A stretch of DNA of 64,000 bases from contig CAMDAN010000001.1 of NCBI GenBank assembly GCA_945888535.1, positions 1 to 64,000 of the forward strand, written 5' to 3'. The notes under the pieces were generated by a model that saw only the letters and a program-made list of their open reading frames with translations, searched no databases and had not been told where the DNA came from. Origin of the DNA: Bordetella parapertussis. Its GTDB lineage: Bacteria > Pseudomonadota > Gammaproteobacteria > Burkholderiales > Burkholderiaceae_C. The position numbers and the translations under genes were made by a program. Position 1 is the first letter of the stretch. Each line of letters opens with the position of its first letter. Shown here piece by piece: positions 17,613 to 26,640 of this stretch.

Positions 17613-19312
17613 TGAAACTGTTTGAAAAACACCGTCCGGCATTCGAAAAAGCCCAACAAACCTGCGTCACGCGCGAATGCTGGAGCCCCTACCCAGACAT
17701 GCCAGACAAATACCCTGAGGCCGCTCAAGCAAAAAGCACGGGACAGGCCGCTTTTGAACAGCACCTCAAAAACGGCCGATTTGAACTGGACCAACCCGGC
17801 ATCACGAACTGGATCGGCGAAGAAATATCGCCTTACACCCAACACGCTTTGGGCGTGGTCTACCCGCAATCGGACATCAACCCCCTGTTCGACGCGGCCG
17901 AAAAAGCAATGGACAGCTGGGCAAAAGCGCCTTACACGCAGCGCATTGGCGTGCTGATGGAAGTGCTCGAAGTTTTGTACCGTGACCACCTGTTCGAAGT
18001 CTTGCACGCGGTCATGCACACCGCCGGCCAAAGCTACAACATGGCTTATGCCGGCTCGGGCGTGAACGCTTTGGACCGCAGCATGGAAGCCTTGGTCTAT
18101 GCCGAACAGGCCATGCGCTCCGTAACCCCCAGCGCGGTATGGAAACGCCGCTTTGGTAGTTCAGATATTCAACTGCAAAAAACCTACCGTCTGGTACCGC
18201 GTGGCCCAGCCGTATGCTTTTCTTGTGCCAGCTTTCCTACCTGGAACGCTTGGCCCTCAATGATGGCAAGCCTTGCTACAGGAAACCCGGTGATCGTTAA
18301 ACCGCACCCGGCAACGGTGTTACCCATGGCCATTACGGTCAAAGCTTTCAGGCAGGTGCTCCAATCGCAGGGGTTTGATCCGAACCTGGTAACCCTTGCC
18401 ATTGATTCCACAGAGGACCCAATTGGTAAGGTGCTGATCAAGCACCCTAAAACAGCCATCGTGGACTTCACCGGTAGCGTGCGCTTTGGTCAATGGGTTG
18501 AGCAAAATTCCCACCCGGCCTTGGCCTTCACCGAAACCGCTGGTTGCAACACCGTGGTGCTCGAATCCAGCGATGATCTGGATGCAGCCTTGCGCAATCT
18601 GGCGACCACCATGTGCCTGTTCAGCGCGCAAATGTGCACCAGCCCGCAGAACATCTATGTGCCCAAGTCCGGTGTCCACACATCCCAAGGCCTGGTGCCT
18701 TTTGCCGAAGTGGCACAGCGCTTGGCCAATGCGGTGCATGCCTTAACGTCGGACCCCAAAAAAGCCGCCATGATTTTGGCCACCATCCAGTCGCCGCAAA
18801 CCTTGGCTTTACTACAAGACATGCAAGCGCAAGGGCAGCAACGCGGCAAGGTGTTGCTCGCGCCCTCGGCCTATGTCCACCCGCAATTTCCTAACGCACG
18901 CACCAGCACTCCGCTGATGCTGCAAGTGACTACGCAAGAACGTGATCTGTACGCCGAAGAGCGTTTCGGCCCCATCAGCTTCGTGATTGCCTGCGACGAT
19001 GCCCAAGACGCTTTGCACCAAGCTACATCCGATGCGCGTAAGCAAGGGGGGCTGACCGCATTTTTGTATTCCACGCGCGAAGACTTCATCGCCCAGGCTG
19101 AGGATGCCTATGCCCACGCAGGCGCACAACTGACCATCAACCTGGTTGGGGCGATGCCTTTGAACTTTGCAGCGGCCTACAGCGATTACCACGTCACGGG
19201 CCTGAACCCGGCGGGCAATGCCACCCTGACCAACCTGGCTTTTGTGGCGGGTCGGTTTGGCATCGTGCAATCGCGTCGGCCGGTCACACCAGAAAGTGGC
19301 ACGACCGCATGA
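17609..19312 (+). CDS. PaaN-like aldehyde dehydrogenase
   Basis: A 567-residue protein of the aldehyde dehydrogenase superfamily resembling phenylacetate-degradation protein PaaN (N-terminus LFEKHRPAFEKA, RECWSPYPDMP). The catalytic Cys is in AQMCTSPQN and the general-base Glu in AFTETAGCN; a PHPAT cofactor segment precedes them. It is longer than ordinary ALDHs by an N-terminal domain of about 80 residues, as in PaaN. No paaABCDE, paaG, paaJ or paaZ is nearby, so phenylacetyl-CoA degradation is not its context. It is well placed to oxidise the aldehyde released by the CCO-type enzymes. The first Met-Met pair overlaps the previous stop; either ATG may start. Confidence 0.85.
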   Translation: MMKLFEKHRPAFEKAQQTCVTRECWSPYPDMPDKYPEAAQAKSTGQAAFEQHLKNGRFELDQPGITNWIGEEISPYTQHALGVVYPQSDINPLFDAAEKAMDSWAKAPYTQRIGVLMEVLEVLYRDHLFEVLHAVMHTAGQSYNMAYAGSGVNALDRSMEALVYAEQAMRSVTPSAVWKRRFGSSDIQLQKTYRLVPRGPAVCFSCASFPTWNAWPSMMASLATGNPVIVKPHPATVLPMAITVKAFRQVLQSQGFDPNLVTLAIDSTEDPIGKVLIKHPKTAIVDFTGSVRFGQWVEQNSHPALAFTETAGCNTVVLESSDDLDAALRNLATTMCLFSAQMCTSPQNIYVPKSGVHTSQGLVPFAEVAQRLANAVHALTSDPKKAAMILATIQSPQTLALLQDMQAQGQQRGKVLLAPSAYVHPQFPNARTSTPLMLQVTTQERDLYAEERFGPISFVIACDDAQDALHQATSDARKQGGLTAFLYSTREDFIAQAEDAYAHAGAQLTINLVGAMPLNFAAAYSDYHVTGLNPAGNATLTNLAFVAGRFGIVQSRRPVTPESGTTA

Positions 19313-20283
19313 CCCACCCGCGCCTGCCCCTGCGACTGCCGGTGTTTGCCGCGCCGATGTTTTTGATCTCTGGCCCCGAGATGGTCATGGCCGCTTGCAA
19401 AGCGGGCATTGTCGGGGCCTTTCCCACCCCCAACGCGCGCCCCATCGACCAACTCGACGCTTGGATGAAAACCATCACCGAAGGCCTGGCGGCCGCCCGT
19501 GATGTACAAGGCGCAGACACGGTGGGGCCCTGGTGTGCCAACCTCGTCACCCACTCGTCCAACACCCGATTGACGCAAGACCTGGAATTGATTGCCCGCT
19601 ACAAACCACCCGTGGTGGTCACGGCTTTGGGCAGCCCCAAACCCGCCATCGAGGTGGTGCACAGTTATGGCGGCCGGGTGTTCGCCGACGTCATCACCCT
19701 GACGCTGGCCCAAAAAGCCGTCAAGGCCGGGGCCGATGGCCTGGCTTGCGTCTCGGCAGGTGCGGGTGGGCACACCGGCTTTTTGTCACCGTTTGCTTTT
19801 GTCAGCGCCATCCGCGAGTTCTTCGATGGCGAAGTGGTTTTGGGCGGCGGCATCAGCGACGGCTGGGGCATTGCTGGAGCCATCGCAGCAGGCGCCGATT
19901 ATGTGTACATGGGCACGCGTTTCATTCCGGCCCTTGAGAGCATGGCGCCCGAGGCCTACAAACAAATGGTCGTTGACAGCACGGTGGACGACCTGATCGT
20001 CAGCGCAGGGGTGACCGGCACATCGGCCAGTTGGCTCAAGCCCTCGCTGCGAATGAACGGCCTGGACCCGGACAACATGCCCGACGCTCCTTCCCGCCAA
20101 TACGACAGCAGCGCTTCTTTCGCGGGCAAGAAATGGTTGGACGTTTGGGCAGCAGGCCAGGGCCTGGGCACCATCCACCAAACCGCCCCCATGGCCAGCA
20201 TCGTCGATCAGTTGTCCCTCGAATACACCACCGCCACGCAGCGCTTGCAAGCCCTGCCCTACCCCAAAAGGAGTTTCCAATGA
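19309..20283 (+). CDS. Nitronate monooxygenase / FabK-like FMN oxidoreductase
   Basis: A 324-residue TIM-barrel flavoprotein. The FMN-binding elements are PVFAAPMFLISGPE at the N-terminus, SAGAGGHTGFLSPF with the active-site His at about residue 155, GGGISDGWGIAGA and ADYVYMGTRF. Members either oxidise alkyl nitronates or act as enoyl reductases (FabK type), and sequence alone does not settle which. The gene overlaps its neighbours on both sides (19309-19312 and 20280-20283), so it is part of the CCO operon. In a pathway with CoA intermediates and unsaturated chains an enoyl-CoA-reductase-like activity is more plausible than nitronate detoxification; that is inference. Confidence 0.85.
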   Translation: MTHPRLPLRLPVFAAPMFLISGPEMVMAACKAGIVGAFPTPNARPIDQLDAWMKTITEGLAAARDVQGADTVGPWCANLVTHSSNTRLTQDLELIARYKPPVVVTALGSPKPAIEVVHSYGGRVFADVITLTLAQKAVKAGADGLACVSAGAGGHTGFLSPFAFVSAIREFFDGEVVLGGGISDGWGIAGAIAAGADYVYMGTRFIPALESMAPEAYKQMVVDSTVDDLIVSAGVTGTSASWLKPSLRMNGLDPDNMPDAPSRQYDSSASFAGKKWLDVWAAGQGLGTIHQTAPMASIVDQLSLEYTTATQRLQALPYPKRSFQ

Positions 20284-21518
20284 GCGCACCCGTTTACATT
20301 TTGGGCGGCTACCAGTCCGACTTCGCCAAGTCCTGGGCGCGTCAGGGTCAGGACATCTCTGACATGGTGCAAGAAGCCACGCAAGGCGTGCTTGATAATG
20401 CCGGCCTGGAGGCCTCGGCCATCGAGAGCATCCATGTGGGCAATGCCTTTGGTGAGCTGCAACGCCAGCAAGCCCACCTGGGCTCCATGGTGGCGCAAAT
20501 GACCCCCGAACTCTGGGGTGTGCCGGCCATGCGCCATGAAGGTGCCTGCGCTTCTTCGTCTCTGGGCGTGTTGGCTGCCATGGCCGAAATCGAAGCCGGC
20601 CGATACGACTGCGTGCTAGTGATGGGCGTCGAGGAGTTCAAAAACACCTCGGGCAATGTGGCCTCGGTCAACCAAAACGCTGCGGCCTGGCAGGGGCACG
20701 AAGACATTGATTGCACCTACATGTGGCCCGCCGCTTTTGGCTTGCTGGCACAGGAATACGAACGCCGCTATGGCCTGGACCGCAAGCACCTGAACCGCAT
20801 TGCCGAAATCAACTACGGCAACGCCAAACGCAACCCCTTGGCGCAAACCCGCGCTTGGCAATTCGATGCCTTGAGCTTCACCGACGACGACGAAGCCAAC
20901 CCGATCATTGAGCCCGGCACACGCCGCCAAGATTGCGGACAGATCACCGATGGGGCCTGCTCCGTGGTGTTGGCTTCCGCCCGTTTTGCCCAGGCCTACG
21001 CTCAAAAACGTGGCCATGGCTTGGCCCAACTTGCCCGCATTGCGGGCTGGGGCCACCGCAACGCGGGTCTGCGCCTGCGCGACAAGATCGAACGCAGCCA
21101 AGGCCAGACTTATATTTTTCCCCATGTGCGGCAAACCATCGAAGACACCTGGCGCCGTGCCGGTGTGTCGGGCATTGACGCGATGAGCGGCATCGAAACC
21201 CACGACTGCTTCACCACCACCGAGTACATGGCCATCGACCACCTCGGACTGACCGCGCCTGGACAAAGCTGGCAAGCAGTAGAAGACGGATCGATTGCCC
21301 CCGGTGGCCGCTGCCCGGTCAACATGAGTGGCGGCCTGATCGGTTGCGGCCACCCGGTGGGCGCTACCGGTACACGCATGCTTTGGGATGCCGCTCGCCA
21401 AGTGATGGGACAGGCCCAGGATTGCCAAATCGAAGGCGCCCAGCGTATCCAGACTCTCAACATTGGTGGCTCCTGCGCAACGGTGGTGAGTTTCGTCGTT
21501 GAAAGGGAATTGGCATGA
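20280..21518 (+). CDS. Thiolase, SCP2/acetyl-CoA acetyltransferase-like
   Basis: A 412-residue thiolase-fold protein. The nucleophilic Cys is C90 in EGACASSS, the active-site His is in GCGHPVGATG, and GGSCATV near the C-terminus holds the second Cys. The overall form is that of SCP-x-type thiolases, which handle branched or cyclic (for example steroid or terpenoid) acyl-CoAs, rather than FadA. AAAGGAG precedes the ATG, which overlaps the upstream stop. It would remove acetyl- or propionyl-CoA from a 3-ketoacyl-CoA made from the cleavage product. No dedicated CoA transferase is seen; a CoA ligase lies at 28233. Confidence 0.9.
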   Translation: MSAPVYILGGYQSDFAKSWARQGQDISDMVQEATQGVLDNAGLEASAIESIHVGNAFGELQRQQAHLGSMVAQMTPELWGVPAMRHEGACASSSLGVLAAMAEIEAGRYDCVLVMGVEEFKNTSGNVASVNQNAAAWQGHEDIDCTYMWPAAFGLLAQEYERRYGLDRKHLNRIAEINYGNAKRNPLAQTRAWQFDALSFTDDDEANPIIEPGTRRQDCGQITDGACSVVLASARFAQAYAQKRGHGLAQLARIAGWGHRNAGLRLRDKIERSQGQTYIFPHVRQTIEDTWRRAGVSGIDAMSGIETHDCFTTTEYMAIDHLGLTAPGQSWQAVEDGSIAPGGRCPVNMSGGLIGCGHPVGATGTRMLWDAARQVMGQAQDCQIEGAQRIQTLNIGGSCATVVSFVVERELA

Positions 21519-22501
21519 TCGAAACACTTTGGCAACAGCAGCCGACAGCTTTGCTGATCCTTTGGGGCGCATTAGCGGCCTTGTGGCTTTGGGGTATGCC
21601 ACGTGAGCAGACGCGTTGGCTTGATCGGGCTTACCCCGTCTTGCCCTTAGCCTTGGTGGGCATCGCGTGGATCAGCCCCGGGATCGCTGCGCAATGGGCT
21701 GACTTTTTGCAATTGGGCGTGTGGTTGTGGGTTTGGCTCACGGTGGTATGGGTGATCAGTCTGATCAAGCGCGACGCCAGCATCATGGACATCGCTTACG
21801 GCGCACTGCTGCTTACCGCACCGTGGTGGTTGTTCATACACGGGGGCGGTGATTTGCAGAGCGCGAGTCCAACAAGTAGCCTGCTGCTATTGGCCATGAG
21901 CACTCTGGGCTTTGGCCGCTATACCCTCTACATTCTTTGGCGCAACTTGCCCCATGGCGAAGACCCTCGGTATGCCCGTTGGCGCCAACGTTCTGGCAAT
22001 CGCTTTTGGTGGTGGAGCTACTTCCAGATCTTTTTGCTGCAAGGGGTCATCATTTGGTTGTGGGCGATTCCTTTGGTCTTTGGCTTGGCTGCGTCGGGGC
22101 CCATTGGGTTTTGGCATATCGCAGGGGCATTGGTTTGGCTCGTGGGCTTTGTTTTTGAGGCCGGTGGCGACTGGCAATTGACCCGCTTCAAGCGCCATCG
22201 TACCGACCCATCACAACTGCTAAATACCGGCCTGTGGAGCTTGACACGCCACCCCAATTACTTTGGCCAAACTTGTATGTGGTGGGGTTACGGAGTGTTT
22301 GCAATGGCACACCCATGGGGCTGGCTGTCCGTGTTTCCTCTGGCTTATGTCACTTGGTTTATGAACAAGGGTTCGGCCACCTCATTGATGGAGCGACACA
22401 TGATCAAAACCAAACCTGGCTACGCGGAGTACTGCGACAACGTGCCTGCATTCTTCCCCCGCTTTTGGAAAAGCACAACCTATTCAAAGGAAAACCCATG
22501 A
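21515..22501 (+). CDS. DUF1295 / steroid 5-alpha-reductase-like membrane protein
   Basis: A 328-residue integral membrane protein with about seven hydrophobic segments. The C-terminal third has the signature of the 3-oxo-5-alpha-steroid 4-dehydrogenase/isoprenylcysteine-methyltransferase superfamily: SLTRHPNYFGQTCMWWG followed by a membrane stretch and the ending KTKPGYAEYCDNVPAFFPRF. In this superfamily the RHPNYxGE-type motif binds NADPH or a similar cofactor. The gene overlaps both neighbouring thiolases by ATGA, so it is locked into their operon. A reduction of a conjugated enone in a hydrophobic, terpenoid- or steroid-like substrate would fit; the actual function of DUF1295 proteins is poorly known. 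Confidence 0.88.
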   Translation: MIETLWQQQPTALLILWGALAALWLWGMPREQTRWLDRAYPVLPLALVGIAWISPGIAAQWADFLQLGVWLWVWLTVVWVISLIKRDASIMDIAYGALLLTAPWWLFIHGGGDLQSASPTSSLLLLAMSTLGFGRYTLYILWRNLPHGEDPRYARWRQRSGNRFWWWSYFQIFLLQGVIIWLWAIPLVFGLAASGPIGFWHIAGALVWLVGFVFEAGGDWQLTRFKRHRTDPSQLLNTGLWSLTRHPNYFGQTCMWWGYGVFAMAHPWGWLSVFPLAYVTWFMNKGSATSLMERHMIKTKPGYAEYCDNVPAFFPRFWKSTTYSKENP

Positions 22502-23697
22502 GCCACGCTCTCATTATTGAAGCCTTGCGAACGCCAAGAGGACGCGGCAATGACAAAGGTGCCCTGCGTTCCGTCAAACCAGCTGAATTATTGGCCCAAC
22601 AATTTCGTGCATTGTCTGAACGCACCGGCATTGACACTGCACAAGTCAACGACGCAATCATCGGATGCGTGACACAGACTTCTGAGCAAGGCGCCAACAT
22701 CGCCAAACTGGCCTTGGTCAGTGCATCGTGGGCCGACAGCGTTCCGGGCCTGAGCATCAACCGATATTGCGCCTCGGGTCTAAGTGCAGTCCACTTAGCA
22801 GCACAACAAGCCATGGCCTTTGATGGCTTGGCCGTTGGAGGCGGCGTAGAAATGATGTCGCGGGTCCCTATGGCGTCTGACCAAGGACCGTTAACGCATG
22901 ATTTTGAATTCCAACAGAACACCGCGTTAGTGCCGATTGGTATTTCTGCAGACACGATTGCGACCCAAGAAGGTTTTAGCCGAGAACAATGCGATGCGTA
23001 TGCAGTGTCCTCTCAACAAAGGGCTGTGGCCGCTTTGGCGCAAGGACGCTTTCGCTCGGTGGTTCCCGTTCTTGACGCACAAGGTGCTGTATTACTGGCA
23101 CATGATGAAACACCGCGCGCTCAGACCAACATCGAAAGTTTGGGAGCTTTGAAGCCCGCTTTTGCTGCCATGGGTGAAAAATACGGTATCGATCAGCTCA
23201 TGTGTCAACGCTACGGACTGCCAAAGATAGACCATGTGCACCATGCAGGTAACTCGCCTGCGATGGCTGATGGCGCTTCAGCTGTTCTGCTCGCCAGTCC
23301 GGCAGCTGCAAAGCGTCTTGGGCTTCACGCAAGAGCGCGAATTTTGGCTACCGCTACGGTAAGCATTGACCGTACCCTCGCGCTAACGGGTGCTGTCCAA
23401 GCGACTGAGCGCGCTTTGGCGCAGGCGCAATTAAAAATTGAGGACATCGATCTCTTTGAGGTCAATGAATCTTTTGCCTCCCTCATGCTTCATTTCATGA
23501 AACATTTAAAAGTTTCGCAAAGCAAACTCAACGTCAACGGGGGTGCGATTGCACTTGGTCACGCAATGGGTTCTACCGGCAGTGCGCTCGTAGGAATGGT
23601 GATCGATGAACTCGCGCTTCGACAAGAGCGCCGAGCAGTCGTCGCACTCTGCGGTGCTGCAGGACTGGCTGTTGCCATGGTGATTGAGCGGGTTTGA
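22498..23697 (+). CDS. Acetyl-CoA C-acyltransferase (thiolase II family)
   Basis: A 399-residue degradative thiolase. The nucleophilic Cys is C91 in RYCASGLSAV, the His is in GGAIALGHAMGSTGS and the second Cys in VALCGAAG, which is the full catalytic triad. It differs from the SCP2-like thiolase two genes upstream, so the operon contains two thiolase subfamilies that could serve successive rounds of chain shortening. The ATG overlaps the DUF1295 stop (ATGA). Base composition begins to fall along this gene compared with the GC-rich genes before it. Confidence 0.93.
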   Translation: MSHALIIEALRTPRGRGNDKGALRSVKPAELLAQQFRALSERTGIDTAQVNDAIIGCVTQTSEQGANIAKLALVSASWADSVPGLSINRYCASGLSAVHLAAQQAMAFDGLAVGGGVEMMSRVPMASDQGPLTHDFEFQQNTALVPIGISADTIATQEGFSREQCDAYAVSSQQRAVAALAQGRFRSVVPVLDAQGAVLLAHDETPRAQTNIESLGALKPAFAAMGEKYGIDQLMCQRYGLPKIDHVHHAGNSPAMADGASAVLLASPAAAKRLGLHARARILATATVSIDRTLALTGAVQATERALAQAQLKIEDIDLFEVNESFASLMLHFMKHLKVSQSKLNVNGGAIALGHAMGSTGSALVGMVIDELALRQERRAVVALCGAAGLAVAMVIERV

Positions 23698-23726
23698 CTT
23701 CCGTCCAGCATAAATAATAAATTGAA

Positions 23727-24668
23727 ATGCTTTCCAGTCCCGATTTAGAGCTGACACGCGAGGCACTCGCGACTAGCACCTTAAGCCATGGGCTCAAGGC
23801 CGTTGGCGACCGCTGGACAGTTCAAATCTTATTGGCATCTTTTTTGGGGGTGAGGCGATTTGATGAAATTCAAAACTACGCCCAAATCCCTAGGCCGACG
23901 TTATCTAATCGCCTACGTTCTTTAGTACAAATGGGTGTTTTAAAACCCAAAATTTACCAAGAAAATCCGCCTCGCTATGAATACCACCTTACGCGAAAAG
24001 GTATCGGACTTTACGATGCAACCCTCATGATTTGGGCTTGGGAAAAACGGTGGGGGGACAGAGCCATTGCATTACCCCAAAAACTCATTCACACCCGTTG
24101 CAATCACAGCTTTTCACCCCTTTTGACATGCCGAGCCTGTGGTGAAGCGGTATCTATGAAAGATCTCAGCTTCCAGTTGATTCCTAACAAGCGCTTAAAC
24201 ACCGCAACGATTGAGCGCCAGCAAACGCCACGAATGACAGGGGACGAAAACTCGGTTATGGGCTTAGGTTTGAGGGTTGACCGCTGGAGCTTAATGATAG
24301 TGGCTGCGGTGGTTCTGGGTTGTCACTATTTTGATCAAATTTCAAAGGTGCTCCAAATCGGGCCGAGTGTTTTATCGCGGCGCTTGTCTGGCATGCTCAG
24401 CTCCAATTTGTTGCATTGTGAGGCGGATACCTCCGATGCGCGAAGACGCGTCTACCGACTGACGCCTAGCAGCCGAGACTTGTTTGGATATATTGTTTGC
24501 CTTTCAACTTGGGCGGGTGAAGATCATCTGCACGAGATGAGCTCCATTCGACCTCGTCATACGACATGCCAGCGCAGCTTTTACCCCAAAGTTGCATGCA
24601 GCCATTGCCGAAAGGACATAGATGCATGGGCCGTTGATTTTGAATTTAAGGGCAAGAAACCAACATGA
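23727..24668 (+). CDS. Tandem-HxlR transcriptional regulator with two Cys/His clusters
   Basis: A 313-residue protein with two HxlR-type winged helices in one chain. The first (about 18-118) shows VGDRWTVQILL, RFDEIQ and PRPTLSNRLRSL; the second (about 180-270) shows RVDRWSLMIVA, YFDQIS and GPSVLSRRLSGM. Each is followed by the same pattern H-x2-C-x9-C-x2-C: H122, C125, C135, C138, and again H278, C281, C291, C294. The repeat suggests internal duplication, each unit a winged helix plus a small metal site. No Shine-Dalgarno precedes the ATG. Its stop overlaps the next permease start. It probably regulates the surrounding catabolic block as a pseudo-dimer. Confidence 0.88.
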   Translation: MLSSPDLELTREALATSTLSHGLKAVGDRWTVQILLASFLGVRRFDEIQNYAQIPRPTLSNRLRSLVQMGVLKPKIYQENPPRYEYHLTRKGIGLYDATLMIWAWEKRWGDRAIALPQKLIHTRCNHSFSPLLTCRACGEAVSMKDLSFQLIPNKRLNTATIERQQTPRMTGDENSVMGLGLRVDRWSLMIVAAVVLGCHYFDQISKVLQIGPSVLSRRLSGMLSSNLLHCEADTSDARRRVYRLTPSSRDLFGYIVCLSTWAGEDHLHEMSSIRPRHTTCQRSFYPKVACSHCRKDIDAWAVDFEFKGKKPT

Positions 24669-25549
24669 CAGAATTTTTGCAAACGATCGCACAACTCACG
24701 ATCAACGGAATCGCAGTAGGTGCCATTTATGCGCTGGTTGCACTTGGTATCGTGCTGATTTACAAAGCCACTGAAGTCCTTAACTTTGCGCATGGGGACT
24801 TACTGGTAGTGGCCGCCTTCAGTGCGTGGAGCTTAATTACATTGTGGCATTTGCCTTTTTGGCTCGCGCTACTTTGTGTGGTCCTCGGTGTGGCTTTGTT
24901 CTCCTATCTGTTAGATGCGTTCATTATTCGCAGAATCGCAGGACAACCACAGTTCTCTGGGGTCATGCTGACCATTGCACTTGCATTCATGATTCGAGGC
25001 GCAGTCAGTATGATTTTTGGACCTGAATCCAGAAACTACCCCACACCTTGGACCAATCAAAGCACGCACTTGTTTGGCTTGTCAATCGCCAATTTGCAAT
25101 TAGTGATCTTAGGGACCTCGATGGCGGTTACCTTGGTGTTGTATTTGTTTTTCAAAATGACACGCGTTGGAGTTGCAATGCAAGCATCATCTCAAAACCA
25201 ATTAGCAGCCTACTTAAATGGTGTCCCCGTTAAGCGTATTAACTCCTTGGTTTGGGCTTTGGGCGGAGTAACTGCTGCATTTGCAGGTGTACTTTTAGCG
25301 CCGATCACATTGGTAGATATCAGTCTTTGGTTCGTGACTCTCAAAGCACTTTCCGCTTTGGTGCTAGGGGGATTTGGCAGCATTCCGGGCGCGATTGTCG
25401 GCGGCTTACTCATTGGTCTTATAGAACAATATGTCGGGGTTTACATGCCCGATGGAACCAAGGATATCGTGGCCTATTTAGTACTTATTGCTGTACTCAT
25501 TGTGCGTCCCCATGGATTACTGGGTGAAGCCCATGGCCGCCGAGTCTAA
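24665..25549 (+). CDS. Second HAAT transporter permease, LivH type
   Basis: A 294-residue inner-membrane permease with about eight hydrophobic segments. LivH features include YALVALGIVLIYKATEVLNFAHG early on and GGFGSIPGAIVGG near the C-terminus. The start overlaps the regulator stop (ATGA), so regulator and importer are expressed together. The nucleotide composition is more AT-rich than in the first HAAT operon at 6.5-11 kb and the proteins are only distantly similar, so this is not a local duplication. It probably imports the substrate of the 13-31 kb pathway. Confidence 0.92.
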   Translation: MTEFLQTIAQLTINGIAVGAIYALVALGIVLIYKATEVLNFAHGDLLVVAAFSAWSLITLWHLPFWLALLCVVLGVALFSYLLDAFIIRRIAGQPQFSGVMLTIALAFMIRGAVSMIFGPESRNYPTPWTNQSTHLFGLSIANLQLVILGTSMAVTLVLYLFFKMTRVGVAMQASSQNQLAAYLNGVPVKRINSLVWALGGVTAAFAGVLLAPITLVDISLWFVTLKALSALVLGGFGSIPGAIVGGLLIGLIEQYVGVYMPDGTKDIVAYLVLIAVLIVRPHGLLGEAHGRRV

Positions 25550-25563
25550 ACAGGAAAAACACC

Positions 25564-26640
25564 ATGCGATTTGATTACTACACCCAGTACCGCCAAGGGT
25601 TTGCTCTTTTTAAAAGCCCCTTTGAGCGTAACCTTTACGCCTTGTTATTCTTTTTTCTAATTTCACTCCCCGGATTCATTACACCCTTTGCCCTGGGAGA
25701 AATGGCCTATGTGTTTATTTTGTGCATTGCCAGCTTGGGGTTGATGACCCTCACCGGCTTTACTGGACAAGTGTCTCTAGGTCATGCAGCGTTTGTTGCT
25801 ATAGGTGCGTATGGACACGCCTGGTTCATGTCAAAAGGCTTGCCACTCCCGCTTTCACTCATTTTGGCTGCAGGCGTGAGTGCTTCTGCTGGGTTGTTAG
25901 TTGGCATTCCAGCGATCCGAGTCTCTGGGCTGTATTTGGCAATGGTAACCATGGCATTTTCAATCATTGTGGAGCAAATCATCGGTCACTGGAACTCAGT
26001 GACGGGGGGGTTTACAGGCTTAGCCGTGAGTGATCCAACGATTTTTGGAATGGCCTTGGGTGGGCCCAAAGCGTTTTATTTTTTTTGCTTGATGGCATTG
26101 ATTGCTGTGCTACTTGTTTTGCTCAATGTTTTGCGTTCTGGCGTTGGCCGTGCTTTGATTGGCGTGCGCGAATCCGAGGCGGCCTCTTACGCCCTGGGTA
26201 TCCCCGTAGAGAAAATGAAAGTAACCGCTTTCGCACTGTCTGCAGGAATCACAGGCTTGGCGGGTGGCTTACTTGCGCACCACTTGAAATACCTGACCCC
26301 CGATGGATTTACCTTGATCCTTTCTCTTGAACTGGTTTTGATGGTGGTGATAGGTGGTCTGGGAAGTTTGCGAGGCGCAGTATTAGGCGCAGTATTAATT
26401 AGCTTGCTGCCTTCAGCAATATCAAGAATCAAACCTTTTTTGCCTGAAGGCTTAGCTAAACAATTCGGCTTAGAAACATTTATTTTTGGCTTGGTACTGG
26501 CTTTTTTTGTTCTATTTGAGCCCATGGGTTTAAACGGGCGATGGATCAAACTTCGAACGCTTTTGGAGTCTTTCCCGATCTACCGACAAGACACTTTCAA
26601 GCGCAACAAACGCTACATGAAATCGGAGCGCTACCGTTGA
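25564..26640 (+). CDS. Second HAAT transporter permease, LivM type
   Basis: A 358-residue permease. The LivM core is seen as LTGFTGQVSLGHAAFVAIGAY (key: GFTGQ, LGHAAF) and IGVRESEAASYALGI for the coupling loop, with GGLGSLRGAVLGA near the end. The N-terminus has an extra segment of about 25 residues and the C-terminus a basic tail (KRNKRYMKSERYR). It begins 14 bases after the LivH gene, and its stop overlaps a TTG start of the ATPase. Confidence 0.91.
   Translation: MRFDYYTQYRQGFALFKSPFERNLYALLFFFLISLPGFITPFALGEMAYVFILCIASLGLMTLTGFTGQVSLGHAAFVAIGAYGHAWFMSKGLPLPLSLILAAGVSASAGLLVGIPAIRVSGLYLAMVTMAFSIIVEQIIGHWNSVTGGFTGLAVSDPTIFGMALGGPKAFYFFCLMALIAVLLVLLNVLRSGVGRALIGVRESEAASYALGIPVEKMKVTAFALSAGITGLAGGLLAHHLKYLTPDGFTLILSLELVLMVVIGGLGSLRGAVLGAVLISLLPSAISRIKPFLPEGLAKQFGLETFIFGLVLAFFVLFEPMGLNGRWIKLRTLLESFPIYRQDTFKRNKRYMKSERYR

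Noticed and set aside
17609-19312. A phenylacetate (paa) cluster
   Set aside because: Only a PaaN-like dehydrogenase is present; none of the ring-epoxidase or other paa genes is near.
20616-21602. Open frame of 328 codons on the minus strand over the SCP2-like thiolase
   Set aside because: The plus-strand thiolase has a full catalytic set; the opposite frame gives a low-complexity, His/Ala/Gly-rich product without a family.
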